The position numbers were made by a program, and so were the translations under genes. From JBBDSU01 sp040904825 (GTDB lineage: Bacteria > Actinomycetota > Nitriliruptoria > Nitriliruptorales > Nitriliruptoraceae): a stretch of 9,438 nucleotides of DNA. The DNA lies in assembly GCA_040904825.1 (NCBI GenBank), contig JBBDSU010000021.1, positions 1-9,438 on the forward strand. Reading direction: 5' to 3'. Of this stretch, positions 1 to 7,717 are shown in pieces; positions within the stretch are counted from its first letter, which is position 1, and each line of letters opens with the position of its first letter. The notes under the pieces were generated by a model. It worked only from the letters and a program-made list of their open reading frames with translations. It ran no database searches and had not been told where the DNA came from.

Positions 1-135
1 TCGCGGCCCATATCAGGCGGTCGACAACTCCAAGCCGACTCTTGGGCAATACAGCCGTGCGACGCTGGCACGGTCAAAGAAGGCTCGATCAACACCCCGT
101 CGGCAACTAGAACGCTGTCCGTCGAAGAAAACATT

Positions 136-192
136 TGTGCTCCGGTTCGGGAGGTACCGCCACCGCGGTTCCGTGCCGAAGTCCGGAGCACA
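136..192 (-). terminator. Long hairpin, probable terminator of the copB-like gene
   Basis: The outer arms TGTGCTCCGG (136-145) and CCGGAGCACA (183-192) are perfectly complementary. Pairing continues with TTCGG (146-150) and CCGAA (176-180) after a 2-nt bulge, and again with 153-160 against 165-172 with one mismatch, leaving a 4-nt loop. Read on the minus strand, the structure lies about 80 bp past the copB-like stop codon and is followed by a T-rich stretch (ATGTTTTCTT, about 134-125). This fits an intrinsic terminator for minus-strand transcription. The alternative is a regulatory leader for a gene running off the left edge, because the outer arm contains GGAG placed 5 nt before an ATG at 134. 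Confidence 0.5.
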
Positions 193-272
193 TTGGAAAG
201 GGATGCTGCCTCAACGACTGTACAGGGCTAATCCCCTAACGCAAGGCCGCCCAAGAGTTTCGCAGGGCCAGA

Positions 273-2441
273 TCAGGTAACGGCCACTTCAGGAGCAAGG
301 TCAATGCGGCGAAGCAATTGAGCGTTGAGCGCGACGACGATGGTCGACGCACTCATCAGGGCTGCGCCAAGAGCCATCGGGAGGGTGAAACCAATCGGGG
401 TCAAGACCCCTGCGGCGAGCGGGATGGCGGCAAGGTTGTATCCGGCAGCCCACCAGAGATTCTGGATCATCTTGCGGTAGGTCGCGACGGACAAAGTTCG
501 GATTGCGACGACACCGCGTGGATCGTCGGAGGCCAGCACAATCCCGGCCGACTCAATGGCGACATCAGTGCCAGCCCCGATCGCGATGCCGACATCCGCA
601 CGTGCCAGTGCAGGTGCGTCGTTGACACCGTCCCCGACCATTGCCACCACCAGGCCGCGATCCTGCAGTTCGGCGACCTTGGCGTCCTTGTCCTCGGGCA
701 CAACCTCGGAGAACACCTCGTCGATGTTGAGCTCGGCCGCCACCGCTTCGGCGACCTGGCGGGCATCCCCGGTGACCATCACCACAGAGATCCCTGCTGC
801 CTGCAACTGCTGGACCGCTTGGCGCGAAACCTCACGGACCTGATCCTCCAATGCGAACGCGCCGATCACCTCACCGTCGCGGACAACGTGAAGCACCGCC
901 GCGCCGCGCTCAACCCACCGTCTGGTCTGTCCAGAAAGCTCGCCGGGGACATCCAGGCCACGGTCGCGCAACAGAGCCGGCCCGCCGACAGCTACCGCGA
1001 CGCCGTTGACGTCAGCAGCGACTCCGCGACCGGTCATCGAGCGGAACTCGGACGCAGTCGGAATGTCGACCCGTTCGCTGGCATAGGCATGGATGGCGCG
1101 AGCGAGCGGATGTTCGGAATCTGCCTCAACTGCCCCGGCAAGTGCCAGGAGCTCGTCCTCGCCCACTGACTCAGCGGCGGCGACATCCGTGACCACGTGG
1201 GCACCTTCGGTCAGCGTGCCAGTCTTGTCGAACAACACCGCGTCGATCCGGCGCATCTGCTCAAGCGCCAGCCGGTCCTTGACCAGGATCCCGGAGCGGG
1301 CGGACTTGGCCGTCGAGATCGACGTCACCAGCGGGATCGCCAGCCCAAGCGCATGAGGGCAGGCGATGACCAGCACCGTGATCGCCCGGTCCACCGCAAA
1401 CCCTGGGTCGCCAAGAGCACTCCACACCAGCGCGGTCACGGTCCCTGCAACGACCGCGACATAGAACAGCAGTGCCGCTGCCCGGTCCGCAAGAACCTGG
1501 GTGCGAGAGCGAGAACTCTGAGCATCGGCGACCATTCGTTCGATCCCGGCGATCGTGGTGTCATCCCCAACGGCAACGACTTCCACCCGCAGGCTGGCGT
1601 CCGCCACCACCGTCGCCGCAACCACATGCTCACCTACTTCGCGAGACACGGGATTCGACTCGCCGGTGATCATCGACTCGTCCACATCTGCTGCGCCCTC
1701 GACGATGACTCCGTCAGCAGGGACACGACCACCTGGACGGATCAACACGACATCGCCGACAGCAAGCTCATCGATGCGCACTGCCTCGGTCGAACCGTCG
1801 TCGGTGATGCGTTCCGCTTCGTCGGGCAGGAGCTCTGCCAGCGCCTCAAGCGCACCCCGGGCATGGCCAATCGCGCGCATCTCCAGCCAGTGACCGAGCA
1901 GCATGATCGAGATCAGCAGCGCCAGCTCCCACCACAGCTCGCTGCCGAACCAACCGACGACGTTCGCCAACGACGCGACATAGGCCACCGTGATCGCCAT
2001 CGCGATCAGCAGCATCATCCCCGGCGACCGATCCTTGGCCTCCTGCACCCCACCGGTCAAGAACGGCCATCCTCCGTAGAAGTAGATCACGGTCCCCAAA
2101 ACCGGAGTGAGCCATGCAGATCCCGGGAAGGTCGGTGCGGTGTAGCCGAACCACTCTTGGATCATCGGTGCCCACACAACCACCGGGATCGCCAAGGCGA
2201 ATGCCAGCCAGAAGCGATCACGGAACTTCGCCGCATGATCTCCGTGGGCAGCGTGACCAGCATGACTGTCATGACCAGAATCGCTGTGATCAGCATGGCT
2301 GTGATCGCGGCCATGCCCGTTTTGGGTCTCGTCGCCAGTCTGGCCTGCGTGAGTTGCGTGCCCAGCATGCCCATCGGCGCCGCCATGCCCGCCGGGGGCT
2401 CCGGTCGACTCATCGTTCCCGGACGTTGCGATCACAGCCAT
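273..2441 (-). CDS. copB: CopB-type copper/heavy-metal P1B ATPase
   Basis: Integral-membrane pump predicted to export copper (CopB/P1B-3 class, generally linked to Cu(II) or Cu(I)) using ATP. The 722-residue product starts with a His-rich tail (13 His in residues 1-70) in place of a CxxC metal-binding domain. Helices follow at about 76-94, 109-131, 141-164 and 168-190. Then come the actuator motif TGES (259-262), a helix at 323-342, and the channel helix with CPH at 361-363. The phosphorylation motif DKTGTLT has its Asp at 405; the P1B-specific HP dipeptide is 444-445 and GDGVNDAP is 603-610. The last two helices carry YN (668-669) and MSAST (696-700), as expected for P1B-3. CPH plus the His-rich tail separates it from CPC-type CopA. 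An in-frame TGA lies two codons before this ATG, so the gene cannot start further upstream. GAGGG sits only 1 nt from the ATG but 6 nt from a GTG at codon 3 (2435), which may be the real start. It is preceded by a CsoR-like operator and followed by a hairpin. Function is confident; the exact metal is inferred. Confidence 0.95.
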   Translation of the reverse strand: MAVIATSGNDESTGAPGGHGGADGHAGHATHAGQTGDETQNGHGRDHSHADHSDSGHDSHAGHAAHGDHAAKFRDRFWLAFALAIPVVVWAPMIQEWFGYTAPTFPGSAWLTPVLGTVIYFYGGWPFLTGGVQEAKDRSPGMMLLIAMAITVAYVASLANVVGWFGSELWWELALLISIMLLGHWLEMRAIGHARGALEALAELLPDEAERITDDGSTEAVRIDELAVGDVVLIRPGGRVPADGVIVEGAADVDESMITGESNPVSREVGEHVVAATVVADASLRVEVVAVGDDTTIAGIERMVADAQSSRSRTQVLADRAAALLFYVAVVAGTVTALVWSALGDPGFAVDRAITVLVIACPHALGLAIPLVTSISTAKSARSGILVKDRLALEQMRRIDAVLFDKTGTLTEGAHVVTDVAAAESVGEDELLALAGAVEADSEHPLARAIHAYASERVDIPTASEFRSMTGRGVAADVNGVAVAVGGPALLRDRGLDVPGELSGQTRRWVERGAAVLHVVRDGEVIGAFALEDQVREVSRQAVQQLQAAGISVVMVTGDARQVAEAVAAELNIDEVFSEVVPEDKDAKVAELQDRGLVVAMVGDGVNDAPALARADVGIAIGAGTDVAIESAGIVLASDDPRGVVAIRTLSVATYRKMIQNLWWAAGYNLAAIPLAAGVLTPIGFTLPMALGAALMSASTIVVALNAQLLRRIDLAPEVAVT

Positions 2442-2476
2442 CCCTCAGCCACATCCATTGAATTGCTCGCGCTTAT

Positions 2477-2505
2477 ACTATACCCCCGTAGGGTATTTAT
2501 ATCCA
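2477..2505 (-). promoter_or_regulatory. Predicted promoter of the copB-like gene
   Basis: On the minus strand, TATAGT (2482-2477, five of six matches to the -10 consensus) lies 17 bp from TGGATA (2505-2500, four of six matches to the -35). Transcription would start near 2470, about 30 nt before the copB-like start codon. The AT-rich composition stands out against its GC-rich surroundings. The spacer holds a dyad typical of copper repressor sites. Confidence 0.6.
2480..2496. promoter_or_regulatory. CsoR-like copper operator
   Basis: ATACCC (2480-2485) and GGGTAT (2491-2496) form a perfect 6-bp inverted repeat with a 5-bp GC-rich centre. This is the architecture of operators bound by CsoR-family copper-sensing repressors (TACCC/GGGTA arms). 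It fills the spacer of the predicted promoter and overlaps the -10, so a bound repressor would block RNA polymerase. Copper would then relieve repression of the pump. No csoR gene is in the window, so the regulator would be encoded elsewhere. The assignment rests on motif resemblance and on the copper pump downstream. Confidence 0.65.
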
Positions 2506-2608
2506 GGAGTATCTACTCGGGATTGAGCCGCACGAAGGGTCGAATTTCTCAATGGACACCCGCTGGCTCCCAACCAAAGAGGCGTCGGCGAAGGATTGCG
2601 ATCTGCAC

Positions 2609-5362
2609 TCAGGTCCAGGGACCGAGGCGCCGACGGCTCCGCAACCACTTGTGGAGCTCGCTCACCACGATAACCGCGAGCACGACCAGCCCGATGCGTA
2701 CCCAGCCTGCGACAGTCACCGGAGCGATCTGCAGCACGCTCTGTGTCGGCCCCCAGTACGACGCACCAAGGTGGAGTCCCATGGCGCCGGCCACCGCGGC
2801 GGCGAGGAAGCGGTTGTCCAACGGCGAGACGGTGAACAGGCTCCGCCGCTCGGAGCGGGCGTTGCCGGTATGGACGGCCATCGCGGCAACGAGGGTCGTC
2901 AGAGCCGCTCCTCGTTGCTGATCCTCGCTGAGCCCGCTGTCGATGGCCCATTGGAACAGCCACAGCGAGCCAGCCGCCATCGTGATGCCCAGCAGGACCG
3001 TGCGCTCCCATAGCAACGGGGTGACGATCGCCTCCTCGCGAGCCCGCGGCGGCTGATCCAACACATCCGGCTCACCCTTCTCGAACGCGAGCGCGACGTC
3101 CTGCAACCCGTTGGTCACAACGTTGAACCAGAGCAGTGCTGCCGGGACATAAGGCAGCGGCAGCCCTGCAGCGATCGAATAGATGATCGCAACGATGGCG
3201 GCAACACCGGTGGACAGCAGGAAGAACGTGACCTTGCGCACGTTGTCAAAGACCACACGCCCTTCCTCGACGGCGTTGGTGATCGAGACGAAGTTGTCAT
3301 CGGTCAGCACCATGTCGGAGGCTTCGCGCGCGACGTCGGTGCCATCACGACCCATGGCGATCCCGATGTCCGCAGCCTTGAGGGCTGGCCCATCGTTGAC
3401 GCCATCACCGGTCACCGCGACGACTTGATCGTGATCACGCAGTGCAGTAACGATCCGGTGCTTGTGCTCCGGCGCCACACGGGCATACACGTCGACCTCA
3501 AGCACGCGTTGATGCAACTCTTCGTCGGAGAGCGTCTCGAGTTCTTGGCCTTCAATGACTTCCGGGTCTTTGGTCCGGGTGATGCCAAGGTCACGTGCGA
3601 TCGCCCGGGCGGTGGCAGCATGGTCACCGGTGATCATGATGACTCGGATGCCGGCCGAATGGCATGCCGCAATCGAATCACGGACGCCAATGCGTGGAGG
3701 GTCTTGCATGCCAACCAGACCGCAAAGCGTCAGCCCATCCGGGTCAGATACCTCATCGGCAGTCGCAGACCCGTCAAGGCGCTTCACAGCCATCGCCAGG
3801 ACACGAAGCCCCCGTCCGGCCATGTCGTCGGCAGCGGCGAGCACTAGGTCGCGGTCGATCTCGCACGGGCCTTGGTCTGTCGCTACATGGCTACACAGGT
3901 CAAGAACCCGTTCAGGCGCGCCTTTCAGCCGCATGACCGGACCGTCTTCGTCGACAACAACCAGGGAGTACCGCCGCTCCGATTCGAACGGCACCTCGCT
4001 CAGCACTTTGTGGGCATGCCGGAGTTCCTCGACGTCAACACCGACGCGATGGGCAGCTTCGAGCAGCGCCGTCTCGGTCGGGTCGCCGCGAAACTTGACC
4101 ACGCTCTGGCCGTCATCACCGGTTGCGCGAACGAGATCCGACTCGTTGGCTAACACCCCTGTACGTATGGTCTGCGACAACGCGTCGTCACCATCGATCG
4201 TCGCGTGTTCGCTGGCTTCACGCAGGTCCTCGCCGTCCTGTGCGGCCTCAAGACCCTGCCCGCCAACCGCGTACGAACCGTTACCGGTCCACACCCGCAA
4301 GACAGTCATCCGGTTCTGTGTGAGGGTGCCGGTCTTGTCCGAACCGATGGTCTGGGTTGAGCCCAGCGTCTCGACCGCTGGCAGGTAGCGGATGATGGCA
4401 TTGCGTCGTGCCATGCGCTTGACCCCGAGCGCCATCGCCACAGTGAAGGCGACCGGCAGCCCTTCAGGCACGACAGCGACAGCCAAGGCGACGGCCGTCA
4501 GGAACATCTCGTCGACGGCCCCACCAAGCGCAATGCCCAGAAGAAACGCGACGACTGTCGATCCCAGGACTGCCACCGCGACAATGTTCGCGAATCGGTG
4601 CATCCGATACTGCAGTGGCGTCTGTGGCTTGACACCAACACGGATCTGCTCGGCGATCCGCCCCAATTCTGTTTCGGCAGCCGTTGCGATGATGATGCCT
4701 CGCCCACGCCCCGAGCTGATCGCCGAGCCCATGTGCCCAATGCAGGCTCGGTCTGCCGCGACCAACTCCTTGTCAACGGCCTCGGTCTGCTTGGCTGACG
4801 GCTTGGACTCGCCAGTCAGCAACGATTCGTCGATCGACAGCTGGTTCGCACGGATAAGCCGCAGGTCCGCAGGCACCCGATCTCCGGACTGCAGCAGCAC
4901 GATGTCGCCGCGCACCAGCTCGCGGGCGTCGACCACGGTCCGTTCACCGTCACGAAGGACCTGCGCGGTCGGCGACGTCAAATCCATCAGCGCATTGACC
5001 GAACGGTCGGCTTTGCGCTCTTGAACAAAACCGATAAACGCGTTGATAACGAGCACGGCCGCGATGACTGCTGCATCGGTGTACTCGTCGATCAGCATGG
5101 TGACGACCAGTGCCACCAACAGGATGTAGATCAGCGGGCTCTTGAACTGCGACAACAAGATGCCGAAGCCGCTCCGCGGCTCCTCAGTTTCAAGTTCGTT
5201 CGGACCATCCTCGGCCAGTCGACGGCTGGCGTCGTCGCCGGACAGACCTCTGTCCGGATCGACCTGCAGCCGCCGGGCGGCCTCCTCAATATCGAGCGAA
5301 TGCCACGCGACGGAAGCCTTCTCGCCGGTCGCGTCGTTCGCTGCAATTGAATCTGCTGCCAC
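2609..5362 (-). CDS. P2-type cation-transporting ATPase (SERCA/CtpF-like)
   Basis: Ten-helix P-type ATPase moving cations across the plasma membrane. Residue numbers here count from the TTG at 5368; the chosen GTG at 5362 removes two residues and gives 917 aa. It is chosen because AGGA lies 7 nt before it, whereas the SD is too close to the TTG. An N-terminal cation-ATPase domain spans about 22-72 and M1/M2 about 78-115. The actuator TGES is at 185-188. M3/M4 span about 260-320 with PEGLP at 301-305. The phosphorylated Asp is D344 in DKTGTLT, preceded by Gly where family members usually have Cys. KGAPE (482-486) lies in the nucleotide-binding domain and TGDGVND is 653-659. Six C-terminal helices span about 713-905. 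Length and domain order match bacterial P2 pumps such as mycobacterial CtpF. The M5/M6 ion ligands differ from SERCA (N to G, E to A, D to N), while M6 has D757 at the Na,K-ATPase-like position, so calcium should not be assumed. It lies upstream of the copB-like gene in the same direction, but that gene has its own promoter. Confidence 0.93.
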   Translation of the reverse strand: MAADSIAANDATGEKASVAWHSLDIEEAARRLQVDPDRGLSGDDASRRLAEDGPNELETEEPRSGFGILLSQFKSPLIYILLVALVVTMLIDEYTDAAVIAAVLVINAFIGFVQERKADRSVNALMDLTSPTAQVLRDGERTVVDARELVRGDIVLLQSGDRVPADLRLIRANQLSIDESLLTGESKPSAKQTEAVDKELVAADRACIGHMGSAISSGRGRGIIIATAAETELGRIAEQIRVGVKPQTPLQYRMHRFANIVAVAVLGSTVVAFLLGIALGGAVDEMFLTAVALAVAVVPEGLPVAFTVAMALGVKRMARRNAIIRYLPAVETLGSTQTIGSDKTGTLTQNRMTVLRVWTGNGSYAVGGQGLEAAQDGEDLREASEHATIDGDDALSQTIRTGVLANESDLVRATGDDGQSVVKFRGDPTETALLEAAHRVGVDVEELRHAHKVLSEVPFESERRYSLVVVDEDGPVMRLKGAPERVLDLCSHVATDQGPCEIDRDLVLAAADDMAGRGLRVLAMAVKRLDGSATADEVSDPDGLTLCGLVGMQDPPRIGVRDSIAACHSAGIRVIMITGDHAATARAIARDLGITRTKDPEVIEGQELETLSDEELHQRVLEVDVYARVAPEHKHRIVTALRDHDQVVAVTGDGVNDGPALKAADIGIAMGRDGTDVAREASDMVLTDDNFVSITNAVEEGRVVFDNVRKVTFFLLSTGVAAIVAIIYSIAAGLPLPYVPAALLWFNVVTNGLQDVALAFEKGEPDVLDQPPRAREEAIVTPLLWERTVLLGITMAAGSLWLFQWAIDSGLSEDQQRGAALTTLVAAMAVHTGNARSERRSLFTVSPLDNRFLAAAVAGAMGLHLGASYWGPTQSVLQIAPVTVAGWVRIGLVVLAVIVVSELHKWLRSRRRLGPWT

Positions 5363-5573
5363 TGACAATTCCTCACCCAGTTAGATAGAGGCGCGCGCAC
5401 GGTCGCTGCCTACGCGACGAGCCCCGTTCCGACCTCACAGGTGCGCTCACCGTGACGTGGTCTCATGGACAAGCGTACGGGGAGGGACCGCCAGGTCATG
5501 TCGAAAGACGTGCATCCTTGCGTGTTCTGGCCTCATCCGCACGGCTTTTGCGAGGTCGAGAGAGTGCGCGAGT

Positions 5574-6779
5574 TCAACTGTGCAACAGAGTTCGATCACC
5601 CTCCCAGGCCGCGATAAGGATCCGTTCCAGGCCGTCGACGCTGGTGTCGCCCGGGTCGTTCTGGAGAATCCTTGTCACAGTCGCCGCCAACTCCGCGAAA
5701 CCGCGGAGTTGTTCACGCCGCACGCCGATGTCCCGAAGGCTGGATGGGACACCGATGCCGGCATTGAGGTCCACAACCCACTCGATGAAGGCTTCTGCCC
5801 GGTCGGCACCGTCGACCTCTAGGCAGTCGGCCAGCGCGACAAGTTCGCCATCGATGATCGGACGGTTCGCCGTCAGGACATAAGGCAGGAGCAAGCCCAC
5901 ACCCAGCCCGTGCGGAGTCTTGGTTGCCGCGCCGATCGGATACTGCAGAGCATGGGGCGCGCCCACACCAGCATGGCCGAACGCAATCCCGGCGGAGGTC
6001 GCTCCTCGCATTACCGCCGCCCGGGCTGTCTTGTCGCTGCCATCCTCGACGACACGCGCAAGGTTGGGCCCCAAGTCCTGCATCGCACGCAAGGCATGCT
6101 CATCCGAGTAGGGGTTCTTGCCGATTGACACACCGTGGACGACCTGCCGCCAGCCGATCTCGCGGGCGACCGCTGTGAAGGCCTCGACCGCGTGGCAGAC
6201 GGCATCGATCCCCGAGAAGGCCGTGACGTGAGGCGGACACGAGTAGGTCATCTCGGGGTCGCAGATGGCGAACGCCGGGACGAGATGCACGCTTGAAATG
6301 CCGACTTTCAGTGCCCGATCCGGATCGCTCAACACGGCGACCGTGGTGACCTCCGAACCTGTCCCGGCAGTCGTCGGAATGGCGATGAGCGGCAGCACCG
6401 GCCCTGGGATGAGGTTCTCGCCGTAGTAGTCCTGCGGCCGACCCCCGTGTACGAGCAAGGCTGCTACGACTTTCCCGAGATCAATAACCGTGCCGCCTCC
6501 GACGGCGACAAGGACGTCCGGTTCAACCTCGCGGGCCCGTGCCACAGCACGATCCACAACCTCGACGGGCACTTCGACCACAGCCTCATCGAACTGATGG
6601 ACCTCCACGTCCGCACGCTTGAGCGAGTCGAGGATCGTGGCGAACCCGGACTGGGCAGCGATGATGGGATCGGTCAGCACCATCGCGCGGGTGCCGAACT
6701 GTCGAGCGAGGTCGCCGACGGCTTCGACCGAGCCTTCGCCTTCGATGATCTGTCGTGGGCTGCGTCTCGTTCGGATCAC
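5574..6779 (-). CDS. Iron-containing alcohol dehydrogenase family protein
   Basis: Predicted cytosolic NAD(P)-dependent, metal-dependent oxidoreductase of the group III (iron-containing) alcohol dehydrogenase family. The N-terminal Rossmann-like half carries GGGT (94-97) with D100 for the dinucleotide and PTTAGTGSE (135-143). The C-terminal helical half carries the metal ligands D192 and H196 (GIDAVCHAVEAF), H276 (APHALQYPIG) and H290 (KTPHGLG). The 14-residue spacing between the last two His matches the FucO family. About ten extra residues around 204-222 resemble a subgroup of bacterial enzymes also related to hydroxyacid-oxoacid transhydrogenases, so the substrate is open. A longer reading from a TTG at 6911 (445 aa) overlaps vapC and has no family match in its first 44 residues. 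The GTG at 6779 has GAGAGGA 9 nt upstream and gives 401 aa, the usual family length, so I chose it. Its 116-bp upstream gap shows no clear promoter. Confidence 0.92.
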   Translation of the reverse strand: MIRTRRSPRQIIEGEGSVEAVGDLARQFGTRAMVLTDPIIAAQSGFATILDSLKRADVEVHQFDEAVVEVPVEVVDRAVARAREVEPDVLVAVGGGTVIDLGKVVAALLVHGGRPQDYYGENLIPGPVLPLIAIPTTAGTGSEVTTVAVLSDPDRALKVGISSVHLVPAFAICDPEMTYSCPPHVTAFSGIDAVCHAVEAFTAVAREIGWRQVVHGVSIGKNPYSDEHALRAMQDLGPNLARVVEDGSDKTARAAVMRGATSAGIAFGHAGVGAPHALQYPIGAATKTPHGLGVGLLLPYVLTANRPIIDGELVALADCLEVDGADRAEAFIEWVVDLNAGIGVPSSLRDIGVRREQLRGFAELAATVTRILQNDPGDTSVDGLERILIAAWEGDRTLLHS

Positions 6780-6895
6780 GGTGCCAGGTCCTCTCTCGAC
6801 CGAAAATCTGACGGGCAGAGGTGGCGGTCTCAAGGCCACCCAGTCCCCATGCAGAGTCTCATGGACGCACGCTCGTCGATCAAGCCAACAGTGCG

Positions 6896-7321
6896 TTAGT
6901 GCGGTTGCCAAGGGTCGATGATGTTGAGCCCGTCGAACCGGACGAAGTCCTTGACGTTGCGGGTGACCAGCGTCATCCCGTGGACCAGTGCGGTCGCACC
7001 GATGAGTGCATCGCGGAACGGAGCCGGATCAGGAACATGCAGCGCCCCCGCACGTCGTGCGACCGTCGCATCGACGGCAAGGACACGTTGATCGAACGCC
7101 GCCGCGACGCTGTCATCGAGCCAACGGCTCAGCACGGCTCCTTTTGATGGATCAGCACGCTCGGCGAGCAGCACTCCGTGCTCGAGTTCGTGGATCGTGA
7201 TCACCGACACGAACAGCTGACCTGACGGGACCTCAGAGGCCCAGGCACCGACCCCAGGGTCGGCCTTGCCGGAGCGCACCTTGCGCAGCTCAGACACGAC
7301 GTTGGTGTCGAGCACAAACAT
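6896..7321 (-). CDS. vapC: VapC-type PIN-domain toxin ribonuclease
   Basis: A 141-residue single PIN domain, expected to be a Mg-dependent endoribonuclease that inhibits translation when its antitoxin is degraded. The four acidic active-site positions are all visible: D5 in VLDTNVVSEL, E45 in IHELEHG, D104 in FRDALIGATA and D125 in TRNVKDF. The N-terminal LDTNVVSELRK and the TRNVKDF segment resemble the FitB-like branch of VapC. Its ATG overlaps the antitoxin stop codon by one base (TGATG), so the two are translationally coupled. The active site looks intact, so the toxin is probably functional. Cleavage target is unknown. Confidence 0.93.
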   Translation of the reverse strand: MFVLDTNVVSELRKVRSGKADPGVGAWASEVPSGQLFVSVITIHELEHGVLLAERADPSKGAVLSRWLDDSVAAAFDQRVLAVDATVARRAGALHVPDPAPFRDALIGATALVHGMTLVTRNVKDFVRFDGLNIIDPWQPH

Positions 7322-7572
7322 CAGCCGAACTCGGCCGGACGCGCGTGCTCCTCGGAAGTCGGAAGCACCAGCTCGATGTCTTCGACCCCCACAGGCTCGG
7401 CCAGCCGGTCTAGGACATGCCCAGTGCCTAACAACCGCTCGTAGTCACTGTAGGCCAACAGCACGTGGGCGGGACGGCCGCGATCGGTGATGTAGACCGG
7501 GCCGTGCGCCGCGGCTTTCTTCGCGCCGCTGGTGTCCTGGTTGAACTCCCTACTGCTGATCTTTGTCACCAT
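7321..7572 (-). CDS. vapB: Phd/YefM-type antitoxin (VapB-like)
   Basis: An 83-residue antitoxin expected to bind and neutralise the adjacent PIN toxin and to repress its own operon. The N-terminal SSREFNQDTSGAKKAA followed by GPVYITDRGRPAHVLL is the characteristic Phd/YefM DNA-binding and dimerisation fold. The C-terminal 35 or so residues are acidic and would be the toxin-binding tail. I start it at the ATG at 7572, which has GAGG 5 nt upstream and gives the expected family N-terminus. A GTG at 7593 would add seven residues that look unrelated. A dyad and promoter-like elements lie just upstream. Confidence 0.9.
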   Translation of the reverse strand: MVTKISSREFNQDTSGAKKAAAHGPVYITDRGRPAHVLLAYSDYERLLGTGHVLDRLAEPVGVEDIELVLPTSEEHARPAEFG

Positions 7573-7585
7573 CACCACCTCGCAT

Positions 7586-7601
7586 GTAGTCACGTTGCTA
7601 C
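7586..7601. promoter_or_regulatory. Dyad upstream of vapBC, candidate autoregulatory operator
   Basis: GTAG-TC-ACGT-TG-CTAC is an imperfect 16-bp palindrome (12 of 16 positions symmetric), centred about 22 bp before the antitoxin start. It abuts the predicted -10 and covers the likely transcription start. Toxin-antitoxin operons of this type are usually repressed by the complex binding such a palindrome. The assignment is by position and symmetry only. Confidence 0.4.
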
Positions 7602-7717
7602 TTTATGCTGCCTACAGCTCCCACGCAAGTGTGCTGGCTCCCAACTGGATCTACGCACACATCGACAACGATGGAGACCCCGATACGGGCTACATCGCCT
7701 ACGTCGTCTTCGATTGA
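7597..7717 (+). pseudogene. Plus-strand coding-like remnant, C-terminal end of an unknown gene
   Basis: This frame reads to a TGA at 7717 and ends with IYAHIDNDGDPDTGYIAYVV plus FD. From about 7615 the codons are strongly GC-biased at the third position (TAC, ATC, GCC, TAC, GTC, GTC, TTC), as in the real genes of the window. The peptide is acidic and aromatic-rich, unlike the Arg/Pro/Ser-rich antisense shadows elsewhere. No start codon with a ribosome-binding site is present: upstream the frame runs back into vapB on the opposite strand. The simplest reading is the tail of a gene whose front was lost when vapBC arrived. I do not recognise the protein. A chance open frame is possible. Confidence 0.3.
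7600..7628 (-). promoter_or_regulatory. Candidate vapBC promoter
   Basis: On the minus strand, TAAAGT (7605-7600, four of six -10 matches) lies exactly 17 bp from TTGCGT (7628-7623, three of six -35 matches). Position, spacing and overlap with the adjacent dyad support it; the box scores are modest. Confidence 0.35.

Noticed and set aside
318..1169. A 283-codon plus-strand open frame
   Set aside because: It lies entirely antisense to conserved ATPase motifs, and its peptide has no recognisable feature.
1197..2921. A 574-codon plus-strand open frame
   Set aside because: It is antisense to the copB-like gene and extends through its promoter into the P2-type ATPase. Its product is Arg/His/Gln-rich without any domain, as expected for a shadow frame in GC-rich DNA.
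3555..4388. A 277-codon plus-strand open frame
   Set aside because: Ser/Arg/Thr-rich antisense shadow of the P2-type ATPase nucleotide-binding domain.
5468..5495. DosR-like box (GGGACC...GGTC) upstream of the P2-type ATPase
   Set aside because: The mycobacterial ctpF comparison made this tempting, but the second half-site and the spacing do not match the DosR consensus.
5363..5573. Possible small gene or terminator between the P2-type ATPase and the alcohol dehydrogenase
   Set aside because: Only a 5-bp GTCGC/GCGAC hairpin and antisense frames are visible. No start with a ribosome-binding site and no T-run were found.
6830..6856. DosR-like sequence GGGGACT...GGCC (minus strand) before the alcohol dehydrogenase
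   Set aside because: The spacing between the half-sites is one base too long and the outer bases do not match; too weak to call.
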